64,000 nt of DNA from Deltaproteobacteria bacterium. GTDB lineage: Bacteria; Bdellovibrionota; JACOXK01. The stretch covers positions 62,001 through 126,000 of the forward strand of contig JACPKQ010000007.1 of assembly GCA_016186995.1 (NCBI GenBank), given 5' to 3'. This document shows, piece by piece, positions 1 through 9,423 of this stretch; position 1 is the stretch's first letter, and each line of letters opens with the position of its first letter. Below the pieces are notes generated by a model, which was not told the DNA's origin, made no database searches, and was given only the letters and a program-made list of their open reading frames with translations. The position numbers and the translations under genes are program-made.

Positions 1-654
1 CTAACGCTTATTGAAAATACGTTTACGTTGTTTAAAGAGCAGATTGTGAAAGGAAAACAACAAAGTCTTCACCTTTTAGATGTCGGTATTAAAAACAGCA
101 AACGCCTCGAAAAATTGGCAGATTTATCGATAGATATTGCTGCTCTGAATGAAGAAAAGTTTATGCCAAAGCAGGAAAGTATGAATCTCAATGAAATTAT
201 TTTAAGTGCGATTCTATCAATGCGCCCGCACGCTCATCAAAAAGGAATTGTTATTAAAGCAGATTCTTTAGAAGACGGGGTTTTAATCATGAGTGACAAA
301 GAGAGATTGGTTAAAGTTATTAAGACTGTTTTAGAAAACGCTATCCAGTTCAGCCCCCAGAATAAAAAAGTAATAATTGAAGAAGAGTTCAGAGAAAATA
401 ATGTTATTATTAAAATTCAGGATTTTGGAGCAGGTATTAAGGAAGACCTCAAACATCTTGTTTTTGAGCCCTTTGCTTCAATAGAAGATATTTTATCTCA
501 TACGAAAGGTTTAGGTTTAAGTCTTTTTTGGTGCAAAAAAGTGATGGGAGTTCTGGGAGGATCGATCTCTTTTGAAAGCAAAGAAGGACAGGGTGCTACC
601 TTTTTTATTCAACTTCCCCTTCTTCAAGAATTAAAGCGGAACAAGGCTGCTTAG
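1..654 (+). CDS. Sensor histidine kinase, 3' part only
   Basis: The reading frame is open back to base 1, so the N-terminus and any sensor domain lie outside the window. What remains is the end of a dimerisation helix and a HATPase_c domain: an N-box (VLENAIQFS), a G1 box (DFGAGI) and a G2-like box (TKGLGLSLFW) before a final beta strand. No phosphoacceptor His box is visible in the part present. It converges on the next gene with 18 bases between them. Family assignment is secure; signal and partner are unknown. Confidence 0.85.
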   Translation, partial: LTLIENTFTLFKEQIVKGKQQSLHLLDVGIKNSKRLEKLADLSIDIAALNEEKFMPKQESMNLNEIILSAILSMRPHAHQKGIVIKADSLEDGVLIMSDKERLVKVIKTVLENAIQFSPQNKKVIIEEEFRENNVIIKIQDFGAGIKEDLKHLVFEPFASIEDILSHTKGLGLSLFWCKKVMGVLGGSISFESKEGQGATFFIQLPLLQELKRNKAA

Positions 655-672
655 AGTTGCAGTTGGATAGTG

Positions 673-2289
673 TCAATGGATCAGCGCGCAGACTTTCCAT
701 GTAGAATCATAGCGCTTGAGATGAATAAGAACTTTGTTTTTTGGAAATGACAGTATGGCTCTGTCGGGTGAAATAAGACGAAAGCGCCCGAATTGAAGTA
801 GCGCATCAGCCGTCATATTCGAGGGGACAACTTTTCGAAAAAAATGAGAGAGTTCATTCGCAATAACATTTCTTCTGGAGAGGCTTTCTTGATGAACACT
901 GTCCAGATAGCGCTGCCTTTTTTTTCTCTTAACTTCTTCTCGTGAAGTTTCACCCAGTCGATTTAACATCTGAAGCCTTTGTTTCCATTGAAGCAGATTT
1001 TGTGTGAGTGTCATGTGCTCTTGTTGTGTCAGGTTGTTTTTTAACAAATTTTCGATCTGAGAAATCTTGCTCTGACACAACCTTAAATCATTTTCCAACT
1101 GATCAAAGTGTTGGTCCACCTGCGCTTCCATCTCTTGAATTTTTTCTTGTACCGTTTTTGTTTCTGAAAATGCCAGTGGAAACCCATCCAGCTGAATAAA
1201 GAGTTCATCTATGGCAACAAATTGATCTATAGTGTTAGCATGTAAATGTTCCTTTTGGAGAATGGATAAAAATTTTGTAGAATCGTTTTTTGCCTCTGCA
1301 CGCAAAGCTTCTTTTTCTTCCAAAGAAAGTGTATCAAGCGCTTTTTTCCCCTCATCCACTCTCAGACGGCTTACTTCGGTAATTTTGCGAATTATTTTTT
1401 CATTTTCATCCCTGATTTGAACGACCCCATTGCATTCTTGAACAACTGTGAGTGGGAATAATGAAGGCATCAATGAAAAAACAAAAGTCTTTTCGTTTGC
1501 CGCTGTCCCTTCAAATTCAAAGACTTCCACAGATAGTTTTTTCTTCTCCGCAAGATGATGAACGAAGATGGAATCTAATTTAATCGTTTTAATAGAGAGA
1601 AAACTTTTAATGTTTATTTTGGGATAGATCTTCCAATCAATAGAAACTTTTTGGGGTTCCTTTTGCCCGGATTTTATCACTTCAAGATCAACAGAAGATT
1701 CATGGACTTTTGTCACCTTGATGACTTCTCTATAGGGTCGATCTTCGGAGATCTCATATATTACATAATCTCCTTCTTGAACGCCCCCCCATAAATATTC
1801 TTTTGAATATTCGAAAGGATAAGAGACAGAATCTTTCACATCTTCTTGATGTGTCACAACCTCAATATGTTCTATGGAGCGAAAAATTTCTGCCATGCGA
1901 AGATCCGCTTTTAAAAAGCTCTCTTCAGCCACAACATAGCCACTTAAAATGGCTCCACCGTCTGTAACCACCGCGGCTGCCAATAGGGGTTGGGTGACAT
2001 CTTTTTCCACAATTTTAAGAGAAGAAAGATCTTGAAATTCAATTTGAATAAAATCAGCCTCTGATATTTTTTCAAAATCCACATCTCTTGAATAATAGAG
2101 ACGAATGGGCGAAACAGATTTTTGTTCAACATCGAAACGAATTATTTTTTGTTCTTCTTGAGGATCTTTCGGTTTTTGAAAAGAGATCTCTACATCATAC
2201 TGGCCTTCATTAAGAGTTGCTGAATATAAATTTACGGGGACCACAGATAGTGCGCACAATAGTGTCATGAAAAGGACATTCATCGCCAT
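673..2289 (-). CDS. Secreted protein with C-terminal coiled coil, function unknown
   Basis: 538 residues. The N-terminus is a signal peptide with a likely cleavage after LYSA near residue 24. The first 350 residues look beta-rich; roughly residues 385-470 are charged and heptad-like, consistent with a coiled coil; the end resembles a small globular module. I recognise no family. A second ATG two codons in could be the real start; neither has a strong Shine-Dalgarno sequence. It is probably periplasmic or surface exposed. It is divergent from the Kelch lipoprotein gene across a 210-bp gap. Confidence 0.75.
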   Translation of the reverse strand: MAMNVLFMTLLCALSVVPVNLYSATLNEGQYDVEISFQKPKDPQEEQKIIRFDVEQKSVSPIRLYYSRDVDFEKISEADFIQIEFQDLSSLKIVEKDVTQPLLAAAVVTDGGAILSGYVVAEESFLKADLRMAEIFRSIEHIEVVTHQEDVKDSVSYPFEYSKEYLWGGVQEGDYVIYEISEDRPYREVIKVTKVHESSVDLEVIKSGQKEPQKVSIDWKIYPKINIKSFLSIKTIKLDSIFVHHLAEKKKLSVEVFEFEGTAANEKTFVFSLMPSLFPLTVVQECNGVVQIRDENEKIIRKITEVSRLRVDEGKKALDTLSLEEKEALRAEAKNDSTKFLSILQKEHLHANTIDQFVAIDELFIQLDGFPLAFSETKTVQEKIQEMEAQVDQHFDQLENDLRLCQSKISQIENLLKNNLTQQEHMTLTQNLLQWKQRLQMLNRLGETSREEVKRKKRQRYLDSVHQESLSRRNVIANELSHFFRKVVPSNMTADALLQFGRFRLISPDRAILSFPKNKVLIHLKRYDSTWKVCALIH

Positions 2290-2429
2290 CTTTATAATCT
2301 GTCAAAAAAATTTAGCAATATGAAAAAATTTCATTGTTTTTTAATCCGTTAGTAAAACTTATTCATTTGAAAAAAACACTATATACTTGATGTCATTGAA
2401 AAATTATTTTTTTGACTGTTTTGCTTAAA

Positions 2430-2445
2430 TGGCACAATCATTGCT
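2430..2445 (+). promoter_or_regulatory. Sigma-54 promoter (perfect -24/-12)
   Basis: TGGCACAATCATTGCT matches the TGGCAC-N5-TTGCW consensus exactly, with GG and GC separated by 10 bp. The predicted transcription start is near 2456, about 44 bases before the GTG start of the Kelch lipoprotein. Sigma-54 promoters need an NtrC-type activator. Confidence 0.85.
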
Positions 2446-2499
2446 AGTCTGCCTTCGTGGAAACGCCTATTGTAATTTCTGAAAAAATGAGGGGGTAAC

Positions 2500-3807
2500 G
2501 TGAAAAAAGTTTTCTTTCAAATCTCAATGATGCTTTATGTTTCATTAACATTTGTGGGCTGCAACTGGTTTGACAACGATGATTCTAATGATGCTCCTTT
2601 TTTATCCACCTTGGGAGGTATTGCAAGCAGAATACATGATATGCCCCATCCATTTTCTCAGATTAAAACCACAAATGTGAATAACAATGAAATTTTTATA
2701 AAAGGCACTGTCAGTCCAGATGGGAGTACTTTTGAAGATAGGGCTTATAAGTATAAAGATCAAGGTAACGAATATGTTGAGATCAATTTTGCAAGCTCCA
2801 GAGAGGATCTTGGAAATGGCAGACAACAATTCAGTCAAACGTTGGTATCCGGTCCGGGAGGACCTGTTGTGCCCACGGACTCTGTGCTGATTATTGGCGG
2901 AATTACATCGAAGGGTATTTCCAATACAGCTGAATTTTATAATCCCTCTGAAAATGTGATTAAATCTTTAGGGAATTTAAAAGTTGCTCGTTACGGCCAC
3001 ACCGTCACTGAGATCAAAAATTCAGGGACACCCTTAGATGGACAGTTTTTGGTCGTGGGGGGAATGGGAGTGGGTCAAGGCCTTGTAAGAAATGAGTTGG
3101 TTTCAACGATTGAATTGTTTGATCCTATGACAGGAACCTTTAGCGTTTTAAATGCCCAACTCAAAGTTGGTCGTGAGCAACACACGGCTACGCGTTTGGC
3201 AGATGGTCGTGTTCTCATTACAGGCGGACGAACCTCTAGTGGCGTGAGCAATTCGGGGGAAATTTTTGATCCGGCGACAGCGACATTTACTGAGATTCCC
3301 AATGCAATGGCGGATGAACGTGTTTTTCATACAGCACTCTATTTAGATAATAAAACTCCTACTGATTCAGCAGATGATGCTGTTTTGCTCGCGGGCGGTC
3401 AGGATTCCATGGGTTTGGTTAATGACTCTGCTGATTTTTTTAATCCTGCAACAGGACTTTTTCAACCGGTCAATAGCATGATTCCGCAGCCCATTTATCA
3501 GCATGCTGCCACAGCACTTCCTGCAACTTCACCGCATGATGCTGTTTTGACGGGGGGGATGACAAAAATGCCAACCTTTGACGAAAGTTCATCAGGAGTG
3601 ACTTTACATATCACAAATCAGGTTGTTGTCTTTGATTACACACATACATCGGCTGGCCCTGACGGATTCTTCACGCAAACCAGAGATATGCTCAAAAAAA
3701 GAGCCATGCACAGCACCGATTCTATGGGAACCAATAAACTTGTGATTTTGGGGGGTGTCGATGAAACTGCCCTTGCTCACACGACAGGTGAAGAGTACGG
3801 ATTTTAA
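2500..3807 (+). CDS. Kelch-repeat lipoprotein
   Basis: 435 residues from a GTG with a G-rich Shine-Dalgarno about 8 bases upstream. A lipobox (TFVGC) at residues 18-22 marks it as a lipoprotein; an Asp/Asn-rich stretch follows. From about residue 125 there are roughly five or six Kelch-type blades, each with a paired glycine (IIGG, VVGG, ITGG, LAGG, LTGG, ILGG) and a downstream FxP/FNP turn. These should form a beta-propeller of the galactose-oxidase central-domain type. No catalytic residues are evident, so a binding or adhesion role is likely. It has its own sigma-54 promoter. Confidence 0.88.
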   Translation: MKKVFFQISMMLYVSLTFVGCNWFDNDDSNDAPFLSTLGGIASRIHDMPHPFSQIKTTNVNNNEIFIKGTVSPDGSTFEDRAYKYKDQGNEYVEINFASSREDLGNGRQQFSQTLVSGPGGPVVPTDSVLIIGGITSKGISNTAEFYNPSENVIKSLGNLKVARYGHTVTEIKNSGTPLDGQFLVVGGMGVGQGLVRNELVSTIELFDPMTGTFSVLNAQLKVGREQHTATRLADGRVLITGGRTSSGVSNSGEIFDPATATFTEIPNAMADERVFHTALYLDNKTPTDSADDAVLLAGGQDSMGLVNDSADFFNPATGLFQPVNSMIPQPIYQHAATALPATSPHDAVLTGGMTKMPTFDESSSGVTLHITNQVVVFDYTHTSAGPDGFFTQTRDMLKKRAMHSTDSMGTNKLVILGGVDETALAHTTGEEYGF

Positions 3808-3833
3808 ATCTTAAGCGAATCTGCTTTTTATAA

Positions 3834-3851
3834 ATATGACATAGATCATAT
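3834..3851. promoter_or_regulatory. CRP/FNR-like inverted repeat
   Basis: ATATGACATAGATCATAT is a perfect 6-6-6 inverted repeat with the TGA-N6-TCA core bound by CRP/FNR-family regulators. It lies about 75 bases upstream of the radical SAM gene. A close relative precedes the malic enzyme gene at 24139-24156. Regulator identity is inferred. Confidence 0.45.
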
Positions 3852-3871
3852 TATTTCACCTACATGAGCGT

Positions 3872-3887
3872 ACGATTTATAAATCGT
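3872..3887. promoter_or_regulatory. 16-bp perfect palindrome, possible operator
   Basis: ACGATTTATAAATCGT is a perfect palindrome 20-40 bases upstream of the radical SAM start. It could be an operator for the pathway or, followed by a T-rich run, a weak terminator. Confidence 0.4.
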
Positions 3888-3913
3888 TTTCTTTTATTGA
3901 GGAGATATTGTTG

Positions 3914-5578
3914 TTGAAAAAGACGCGGAGTTTATTAATCACTTTTTCCGGTTATCCTTACACTCCTTCAAGTTTCTTACCTGATAACGGTTTAGCCAAT
4001 TTAGCCGCATGTTTGAAAGAGGCGGGACACCAAACCTTAATACTGGACTTTAATACGCCACACACCATGGAAGGTCTTGTCAGTGATGAATGGAAAGAAA
4101 TAAATCAGCACATTGTAGATGACATCTCACAATGGTCCTCCAAAAATACGTCATTTTCAGGAATTCATAAAAAACTAAACAAAATTGATCAGTTATTAAC
4201 ACAAGGTTTTAAGCACATTGCTCATCAGATCTGTCAGACTATCGAAAAGGAAAAAATTGATTGGGTTGGGTTGAAAGTATGGAATGGTGATGGCTATACG
4301 GCTTCATGCGTCATTGCTAAAATGATCAAAAAGAATTTTAAAAATATGCCTATTCTTGCCGGAGGCCCTCAGATCGACTGGTTTGGCCCATTTTTCTTAG
4401 AAGTCTCTCCCCATTTTGACTTTGCTGCATTTGGAGAAGGTGAGCCCACCGTTGTTGCCTTTGCAGAAATGGTATTAGGTCAAAGAAAATTATCTGAGGT
4501 TCCAAATCTTTATTATCGTAAAGGTAAAAAAATTCAGCAAACGCAGGTTGTTCGTGTAAAAAACTTAGATACTATTCCAACGGCTTGTTATGATGAAGAT
4601 GTTTATCCAGCTCTTTACACTAATCAAAAAATCAATATTGGTATTTTAGAAGAAAGCCGAGGATGTCCTATTCAGTGTTATTTTTGTGAACACCCAATCA
4701 AATCAGGAGCTGTTTTACGCAAGAAGTCTATTGCAAGAGTTATTGAGGATGTAAAAAATTTTCAAAAAACTCCTGGGTTCCAAGCATATAAATTGGCAGG
4801 TTCCTTCACCCCTTCAAAACACATTCAACAAATAGCAAAAGCTTTATTAGATTTGCCATTTCCAATACAGTATGTGGCTTTTGGCCATCTCAAAGATAGT
4901 GGCAACGATTTCGATCTCTTAAAACGCTCAGGATGTGTTGCTCTTTTCTTCGGGTTGGAAACGGGAAGTGACCTGATTTTAGATAGTAAAATGAAAAAAG
5001 GCTATGAAAGACAACAAGCACTGAAAGCCCTTAAGGACTGTAAGAATGCAGGTATATTTTCGATCACAAGCATCATTTATCCTTCTGCCGGAGAAACTGA
5101 GGAATCCAGACAAGCCACTCTGGATTTTATAGAAGAAATTCAGCCAGATTCCATTCCATGTCACTTTCCCATTATTTTACCTCGTACCCGGTGGTGTTTA
5201 GAGCCCGAACGATTTGGGTTTTCTTTTAATGCCCCCTATCATCATATGAAGGATTATCTTTCATTTTTTATTAATTATAAGCCTCGGCTTTTATATCCTC
5301 CGGAATTTTGGCCACCTCTGCCGTACAAAATTGATGATAAACCTTTTTCGGTGTTTGCGAAGGAAACTTCAAAAATGACACAAACATTGGAAGACAGGGG
5401 GCATCTGACATTAATGTCAGATGAGGTTATGCTTATAGGAAAGCACTCTCAAAAACCATTCAATCACTTTAGAGATGAGTGTCGAAAAGCTCTTTTCTAT
5501 GGTGATTCACAGAAATTAAAAACGCTTGTGTCAGATGTTAATTCGAGCCTTAAGCAAATGAAATGTACGATCCCGTAA
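3914..5578 (+). CDS. B12-binding-type radical SAM protein
   Basis: About 554 residues. The N-terminal 200 residues resemble a cobalamin-binding Rossmann domain (SGYPYTPSSFLPDNGLANLA, then an AGGPQ strand). A radical SAM core follows, with the cluster motif CPIQCYFC (CxxxCxxC) near residue 255. Members of this class methylate unreactive carbons or rearrange carbon skeletons. Three TTG codons run in a row at 3908-3916; the GAGGAG ribosome site at about 3898-3903 best fits the third. It begins a block with ACP, KAS III and methyltransferase genes, so an acyl or polyketide-like substrate is plausible. The C-terminal 150 residues are not recognised. Confidence 0.88.
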   Translation: MKKTRSLLITFSGYPYTPSSFLPDNGLANLAACLKEAGHQTLILDFNTPHTMEGLVSDEWKEINQHIVDDISQWSSKNTSFSGIHKKLNKIDQLLTQGFKHIAHQICQTIEKEKIDWVGLKVWNGDGYTASCVIAKMIKKNFKNMPILAGGPQIDWFGPFFLEVSPHFDFAAFGEGEPTVVAFAEMVLGQRKLSEVPNLYYRKGKKIQQTQVVRVKNLDTIPTACYDEDVYPALYTNQKINIGILEESRGCPIQCYFCEHPIKSGAVLRKKSIARVIEDVKNFQKTPGFQAYKLAGSFTPSKHIQQIAKALLDLPFPIQYVAFGHLKDSGNDFDLLKRSGCVALFFGLETGSDLILDSKMKKGYERQQALKALKDCKNAGIFSITSIIYPSAGETEESRQATLDFIEEIQPDSIPCHFPIILPRTRWCLEPERFGFSFNAPYHHMKDYLSFFINYKPRLLYPPEFWPPLPYKIDDKPFSVFAKETSKMTQTLEDRGHLTLMSDEVMLIGKHSQKPFNHFRDECRKALFYGDSQKLKTLVSDVNSSLKQMKCTIP

Positions 5579-5842
5579 TGTCTCAAGGGTTTGAAAGTGA
5601 GCTAAATCATCTTCAGCCTCTAATGAGATAGGTATATTAAACTTGCTATCTACTTTTTCTTCCACCGCGGTGATAATATCGACAAGATCTAAAGAATCGA
5701 TTGTTTTCTTGGGGCCAAATAATTCAGTATCAAGGGATTTTTGGAGTTTACTTCCTTCAAAACTGTTTTCATTGAACTCATCCACCACATCATAAATGAG
5801 CTGTGTCAAACTTTCTTTAGTGAAATTCGAAAATTTAGCCAT
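5531..5842 (-). CDS. Acyl carrier protein
   Basis: About 103 residues starting at MAKFSN, with an AGGAAAG ribosome site just upstream (an earlier in-frame ATG at 5875 lacks one). The phosphopantetheine attachment motif is present as TIDSLDLVDIITAVEEKV, where the Ser of DSL would carry the prosthetic group. It is slightly longer than FabD-type ACPs (about 78) because of an N-terminal helix. Its last 48 bases overlap the 3' end of the convergent radical SAM gene. Placement between radical SAM and KAS III genes suggests a dedicated carrier rather than the housekeeping one. Confidence 0.9.
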   Translation of the reverse strand: MAKFSNFTKESLTQLIYDVVDEFNENSFEGSKLQKSLDTELFGPKKTIDSLDLVDIITAVEEKVDSKFNIPISLEAEDDLAHFQTLETLRDRTFHLLKARINI

Positions 5843-5865
5843 ATCTTCTTTCCTTTTTTTTAAAT

Positions 5866-5894
5866 ATTTTAACACGCACTTAATATTGACGCAA
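5866..5894 (-). promoter_or_regulatory. Sigma-70-type promoter for the acyl carrier protein
   Basis: On the minus strand a TTGCGT -35 and TAAAAT -10 are separated by 17 bp. The -10 sits about 24 bases before the ACP start codon. The KAS III gene starts divergently about 40 bases away, so the two share one control region. Confidence 0.5.
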
Positions 5895-5935
5895 TTTTAT
5901 TTATATGAAAAAGTCTCCAAGAGAAGGTTATTGTT

Positions 5936-6946
5936 GTGAATATAAAAATTAAAGCAATAGAATATTATTTGCCTGAAAAAACACTCAGTAATTGCGAGCT
6001 CGACAAAGAAAACCCTAGCTGGAGAATGAAAACAGTTGAAGCTCGAACCGGTATTTTAAAGCGCCACATAGCAACGGAAGATGAAACAGCTTTAGACCTT
6101 GCTTTTAAAGCCTGTCAAAAGCTATTTGAAAAACATGATGGTCTTCGACATCAGATTGACGGCATTCTCTTTTGCACACAAAGCCCTGATTACGTCATGC
6201 CTCAAAATGCATGTATCTTACACAAACTTTTAGAATTACCTGAAAATACATTTGCTGTGGATATTAACATGGCATGTTCAGGGTATATCTACACTTTAAG
6301 TATTGCACGCGGATTAATTCACACGGGAATAGCCCACAATGTTCTGCTCATAAATGCTGACACTTATTCCAAATATATTCATGATAAGGATCGAGCCACA
6401 CGCGTCATTTTTGGAGATGGGGGTGCTGTTTCTTGGATCACTTCTGCCGAATCTCACGAAGGTATTATCGATATGCAATGTGCTACGTCTGGAGCAAATT
6501 ATGATAAATTTATGATCAAAGCAGGCGCTTGTCGTATACCCAAATCAGAAGAGACATCTGTGCCAACAACGGATAGCTCAGGAAATGTTCACACAATGGA
6601 AACCATTGAAATGGATGGAGCTGGAATATTAAAATTTGTTTCTGAAAAAGTGCCAAAACAAGTAGTATCAATTTTAGAGCGCAATAACTACACAATAGAA
6701 GATGTAGATTTATTTATCTTTCACCAAGCTAGTAAAATGGTCTTAGATTCTTTATCCCGATTATTGAGAATTAAAAAAGAAAAAGTTTTTTCCAATCTTC
6801 AAAACATAGGTAATACTGTTTCCGCATCTATTCCCATTGCACTCAAAGATGCCATGGAGGAAGGAAAAATTTCAAAAGGGGATACTGTGTTAATTTCGGG
6901 CTTTGGAGTCGGCCTTTCATGGGGTACTGCACTTATAAAAATATAA
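5936..6946 (+). CDS. 3-oxoacyl-ACP synthase III-like condensing enzyme
   Basis: 336 residues from a GTG preceded by GAGAAGG. It has the full KAS III catalytic triad: Cys114 in VDINMACSGYIYTLS, His263 in FIFHQAS and Asn293 in NIGNTVSAS, plus the GFGVGLSWG end. Such enzymes join an acyl-CoA or acyl-ACP to a malonyl-ACP or a second acyl chain. FabH proper starts fatty acid synthesis; relatives (OleA, BioZ-like, pathway-specific KAS III) do other condensations, and sequence alone does not decide. The adjacent ACP and methyltransferase genes favour a pathway-specific role. Confidence 0.9.
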   Translation: MNIKIKAIEYYLPEKTLSNCELDKENPSWRMKTVEARTGILKRHIATEDETALDLAFKACQKLFEKHDGLRHQIDGILFCTQSPDYVMPQNACILHKLLELPENTFAVDINMACSGYIYTLSIARGLIHTGIAHNVLLINADTYSKYIHDKDRATRVIFGDGGAVSWITSAESHEGIIDMQCATSGANYDKFMIKAGACRIPKSEETSVPTTDSSGNVHTMETIEMDGAGILKFVSEKVPKQVVSILERNNYTIEDVDLFIFHQASKMVLDSLSRLLRIKKEKVFSNLQNIGNTVSASIPIALKDAMEEGKISKGDTVLISGFGVGLSWGTALIKI

Positions 6947-6961
6947 AAGGAGAATAAGTCT

Positions 6962-7762
6962 ATGTTGACAAGAATTGCTGAAGACAAACAAGTGATGGAT
7001 CATGTGGAATCGGTCAATGCTTACGATGAAGGGGGCAAAAAGGGAAACCTTCTTCCCACGTATTATCTAGCCGCTGATATTATTTGTCAGTTGGCACCAC
7101 AAGAGGGACACGCTGTGGATATTGCCTGCGGTAATGGGTTGCTTACTTTGACATTAGCACAATCTTTGCCCAACTTTAAATTTCTGGGATTAGAACTTTC
7201 TTCCACCATGCTTGAAAGAGCACAAGAAAATTCTAAATTATTTAACAAGCACGTTGAATTCACTCAAGCAAGCATGACTGACTTAAGTTCAATTCCTTCA
7301 CATTCATCGGACTTAACACTGATCACTTATGCTCTGCACCACACTGATTCAGAGAAAGATGCGCGAAGCATATTGTCTGAAATAAATCGCATTACAAAGA
7401 AAGACGGAGCTATTTTTATTATGGATCTGATTCGTCCTCGAAGTCATATGATATATAAATTTATTTCAAAGGCACTTGGAACAAAAAATCCATATTTACA
7501 AAAAGACTTTGAAGCTTCTCTTAGAGCATCTTATAACACCTCAGAATTTCGAAGGCTCCTAGAATCCGCAGGTTTGACGAACCTGACATATCATCGTGAT
7601 CTTATTTTACACATGGCTTTTAGACCGCATCGCCAGGCTCAAAAAAACTCACCTGTTTTTTTCAATCAAGGTGAAAACTTACTTAAAACAAAAATGATTT
7701 ACAACACATCAAGGCTTATTTTTAACTTGAAGAAAAGGCTCCATCCACGATGGGAAGTGTAA
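6962..7762 (+). CDS. Class I SAM-dependent methyltransferase
   Basis: 266 residues with a good AAAGGAG ribosome site. Motif I is VDIACGNGLLTLTLA near residue 48, with acidic motif II (GLELSSTMLERA) after it, and an LITYALHHTDS motif IV-like strand. The fold is the Methyltransf_11/25 type that acts on small molecules such as quinones, lipids or polyketides. It follows the condensing enzyme by 15 bases and overlaps the PilZ gene, so it is in one operon with both. The C-terminal 60 residues are not recognised. Confidence 0.88.
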   Translation: MLTRIAEDKQVMDHVESVNAYDEGGKKGNLLPTYYLAADIICQLAPQEGHAVDIACGNGLLTLTLAQSLPNFKFLGLELSSTMLERAQENSKLFNKHVEFTQASMTDLSSIPSHSSDLTLITYALHHTDSEKDARSILSEINRITKKDGAIFIMDLIRPRSHMIYKFISKALGTKNPYLQKDFEASLRASYNTSEFRRLLESAGLTNLTYHRDLILHMAFRPHRQAQKNSPVFFNQGENLLKTKMIYNTSRLIFNLKKRLHPRWEV

Positions 7763-9423
7763 CGCACCCGGTATTGATTAAAAATGTGCTTCGGTTTGTT
7801 TCAGAGCAAAAAACGAACGTTTATTGTGAACTTGATCACAGGAAATTTCAGGGAACTCTTGCAATCCAAAAGGAAAACCTTGAAATGAGTATTCCTGGTA
7901 TGAAACCAGACTCTTCTTGTATAAAAACCGGCGATACAATGACCGTTTCCTTTCAGGCGGGCGGTCAGGTTTATTCTTTTGTAACAACAATAGTAAGTAT
8001 GACGTCACATGAACAATTTTTAACTTCTTATCCATCTAAAATCTCTAAAATGGGGCGTAGAAAATGCCCCAGATATGCTATTCCAAAGGATATTCATTTT
8101 TTTATCTCTTTCAGCGATCCGCAAGATACATCCACAAAGATGACGGGAAGAGTAATTGATTTTAATACAACCGGCTTAAGGTTCAAGTTAGATCAGCACA
8201 AACTTAAACTTTCACAATATAAGTCTCCTATAATGTATACGCTTCATTTGTCTCCAAAGAAAATAATTCAAGTTAAGGGAGAGGTGAAGCACGAGATTGT
8301 TCATAATGATTCCTATTATTATGGGCTTTCTTTTTTAAATCTAAAATTAAGTGAGCAACAAGAGCTTTTTCAATACATCCTTGATACATTTTATCCTTCC
8401 CTGACTCATCGATGGGAAGTTGAGTTTGATAAATTCTGGGGACTTCTGGAAGATTCTGGATATCTTGGTGAAAAAGACAGTGTTTTTTTTCAAGGAATGC
8501 AGTGCCAAGCTCAAAAAGTATGGGGGACACTTGCCAAAGATCCATTTAAAATTTCTCAGGATCTGGTCTATGTCAGAAATGGCAAACCACTAGGCACCAT
8601 TTCTGCAACGCGACTCTATGAAAAAAGCTGGCTTTTCCACCAATTGGCCGTTCATCCTAAAAATATTGCAGAAGGAACGGTTCATGCTGACCTCTATCTG
8701 GGTGCTTTTGGGGATTTTATCCTTAACAACCCACACATAGATTTTTTAATGGGATTCTACAATATTCATAATACATGGCATCGAAAATTTTTTGACTATT
8801 TCGGTCAAACAGCTTCAGATGCTTCTAAATTCTATGTTGAGCATTTTCACCTGTTTGAGCCCCTCATACCTGAGAGTCCCTATGTTGACCCCTCTTATCC
8901 ATGGGAGCTTGCAACAGCCGTTGGTGAAGAAAAGAAATGGATTCTCAAGCACATTCAAAAATGTGTCCCTATGATTATACAAGAAGCGTGTAATTTAGAT
9001 GCTACCTCATTTGAAATTCCTAAAACCCGGAAAACTTATATTGAAAAGGGTCTTGCACGAGATCGGAAACTTCTGATCTTAAAAAAAGATAGAGAAATCG
9101 TTGCTTTTGCACTTTTAGAAAACGCAACGACAGGCATTAATATATTCAATCTACTTGATCAGGCTTTTTTGTTTTATCTGGAAGAAACGCCACAGATTCA
9201 AACACTCCTTGTGAAGGGAGTTATGAATCACTACCGATCGCTTGGAAAAAAATCTTTTCTCTTACTTGCTCAAAAAGAAAACCTGGAACCCTATAGGACA
9301 CTGAGGTTACAAGAGATATGTATTCTCAAGAGAGCTGTTTTTCATAGAGATCTTTTTTATGATTATCGCGACTATCTTTTTCTCATGTTCTCAAAAAGCT
9401 TGCACCTTTCTGCTCTTGTTTAA
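7750..9423 (+). CDS. PilZ (c-di-GMP) domain fused to a GNAT-like region
   Basis: 557 residues, overlapping the methyltransferase gene by 13 bases. Residues 1-90 resemble a YcgR-N-type flanking domain. A PilZ domain follows at about 100-210, with the RxxxR motif (RKCPR, 104-108) and a D-x-N-x-x-G version of the DxSxxG motif (137-142). Residues 220-557 form a large domain with strands like YVRNGKPLGTISATRLYEK and QLAVHPKN that look acetyltransferase-like. The assembly suggests that c-di-GMP gates an acyl or aminoacyl transfer step. PilZ is well supported; the GNAT part is tentative. Its end overlaps the convergent kinase gene by 41 bases. Confidence 0.8.
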   Translation: MGSVTHPVLIKNVLRFVSEQKTNVYCELDHRKFQGTLAIQKENLEMSIPGMKPDSSCIKTGDTMTVSFQAGGQVYSFVTTIVSMTSHEQFLTSYPSKISKMGRRKCPRYAIPKDIHFFISFSDPQDTSTKMTGRVIDFNTTGLRFKLDQHKLKLSQYKSPIMYTLHLSPKKIIQVKGEVKHEIVHNDSYYYGLSFLNLKLSEQQELFQYILDTFYPSLTHRWEVEFDKFWGLLEDSGYLGEKDSVFFQGMQCQAQKVWGTLAKDPFKISQDLVYVRNGKPLGTISATRLYEKSWLFHQLAVHPKNIAEGTVHADLYLGAFGDFILNNPHIDFLMGFYNIHNTWHRKFFDYFGQTASDASKFYVEHFHLFEPLIPESPYVDPSYPWELATAVGEEKKWILKHIQKCVPMIIQEACNLDATSFEIPKTRKTYIEKGLARDRKLLILKKDREIVAFALLENATTGINIFNLLDQAFLFYLEETPQIQTLLVKGVMNHYRSLGKKSFLLLAQKENLEPYRTLRLQEICILKRAVFHRDLFYDYRDYLFLMFSKSLHLSALV

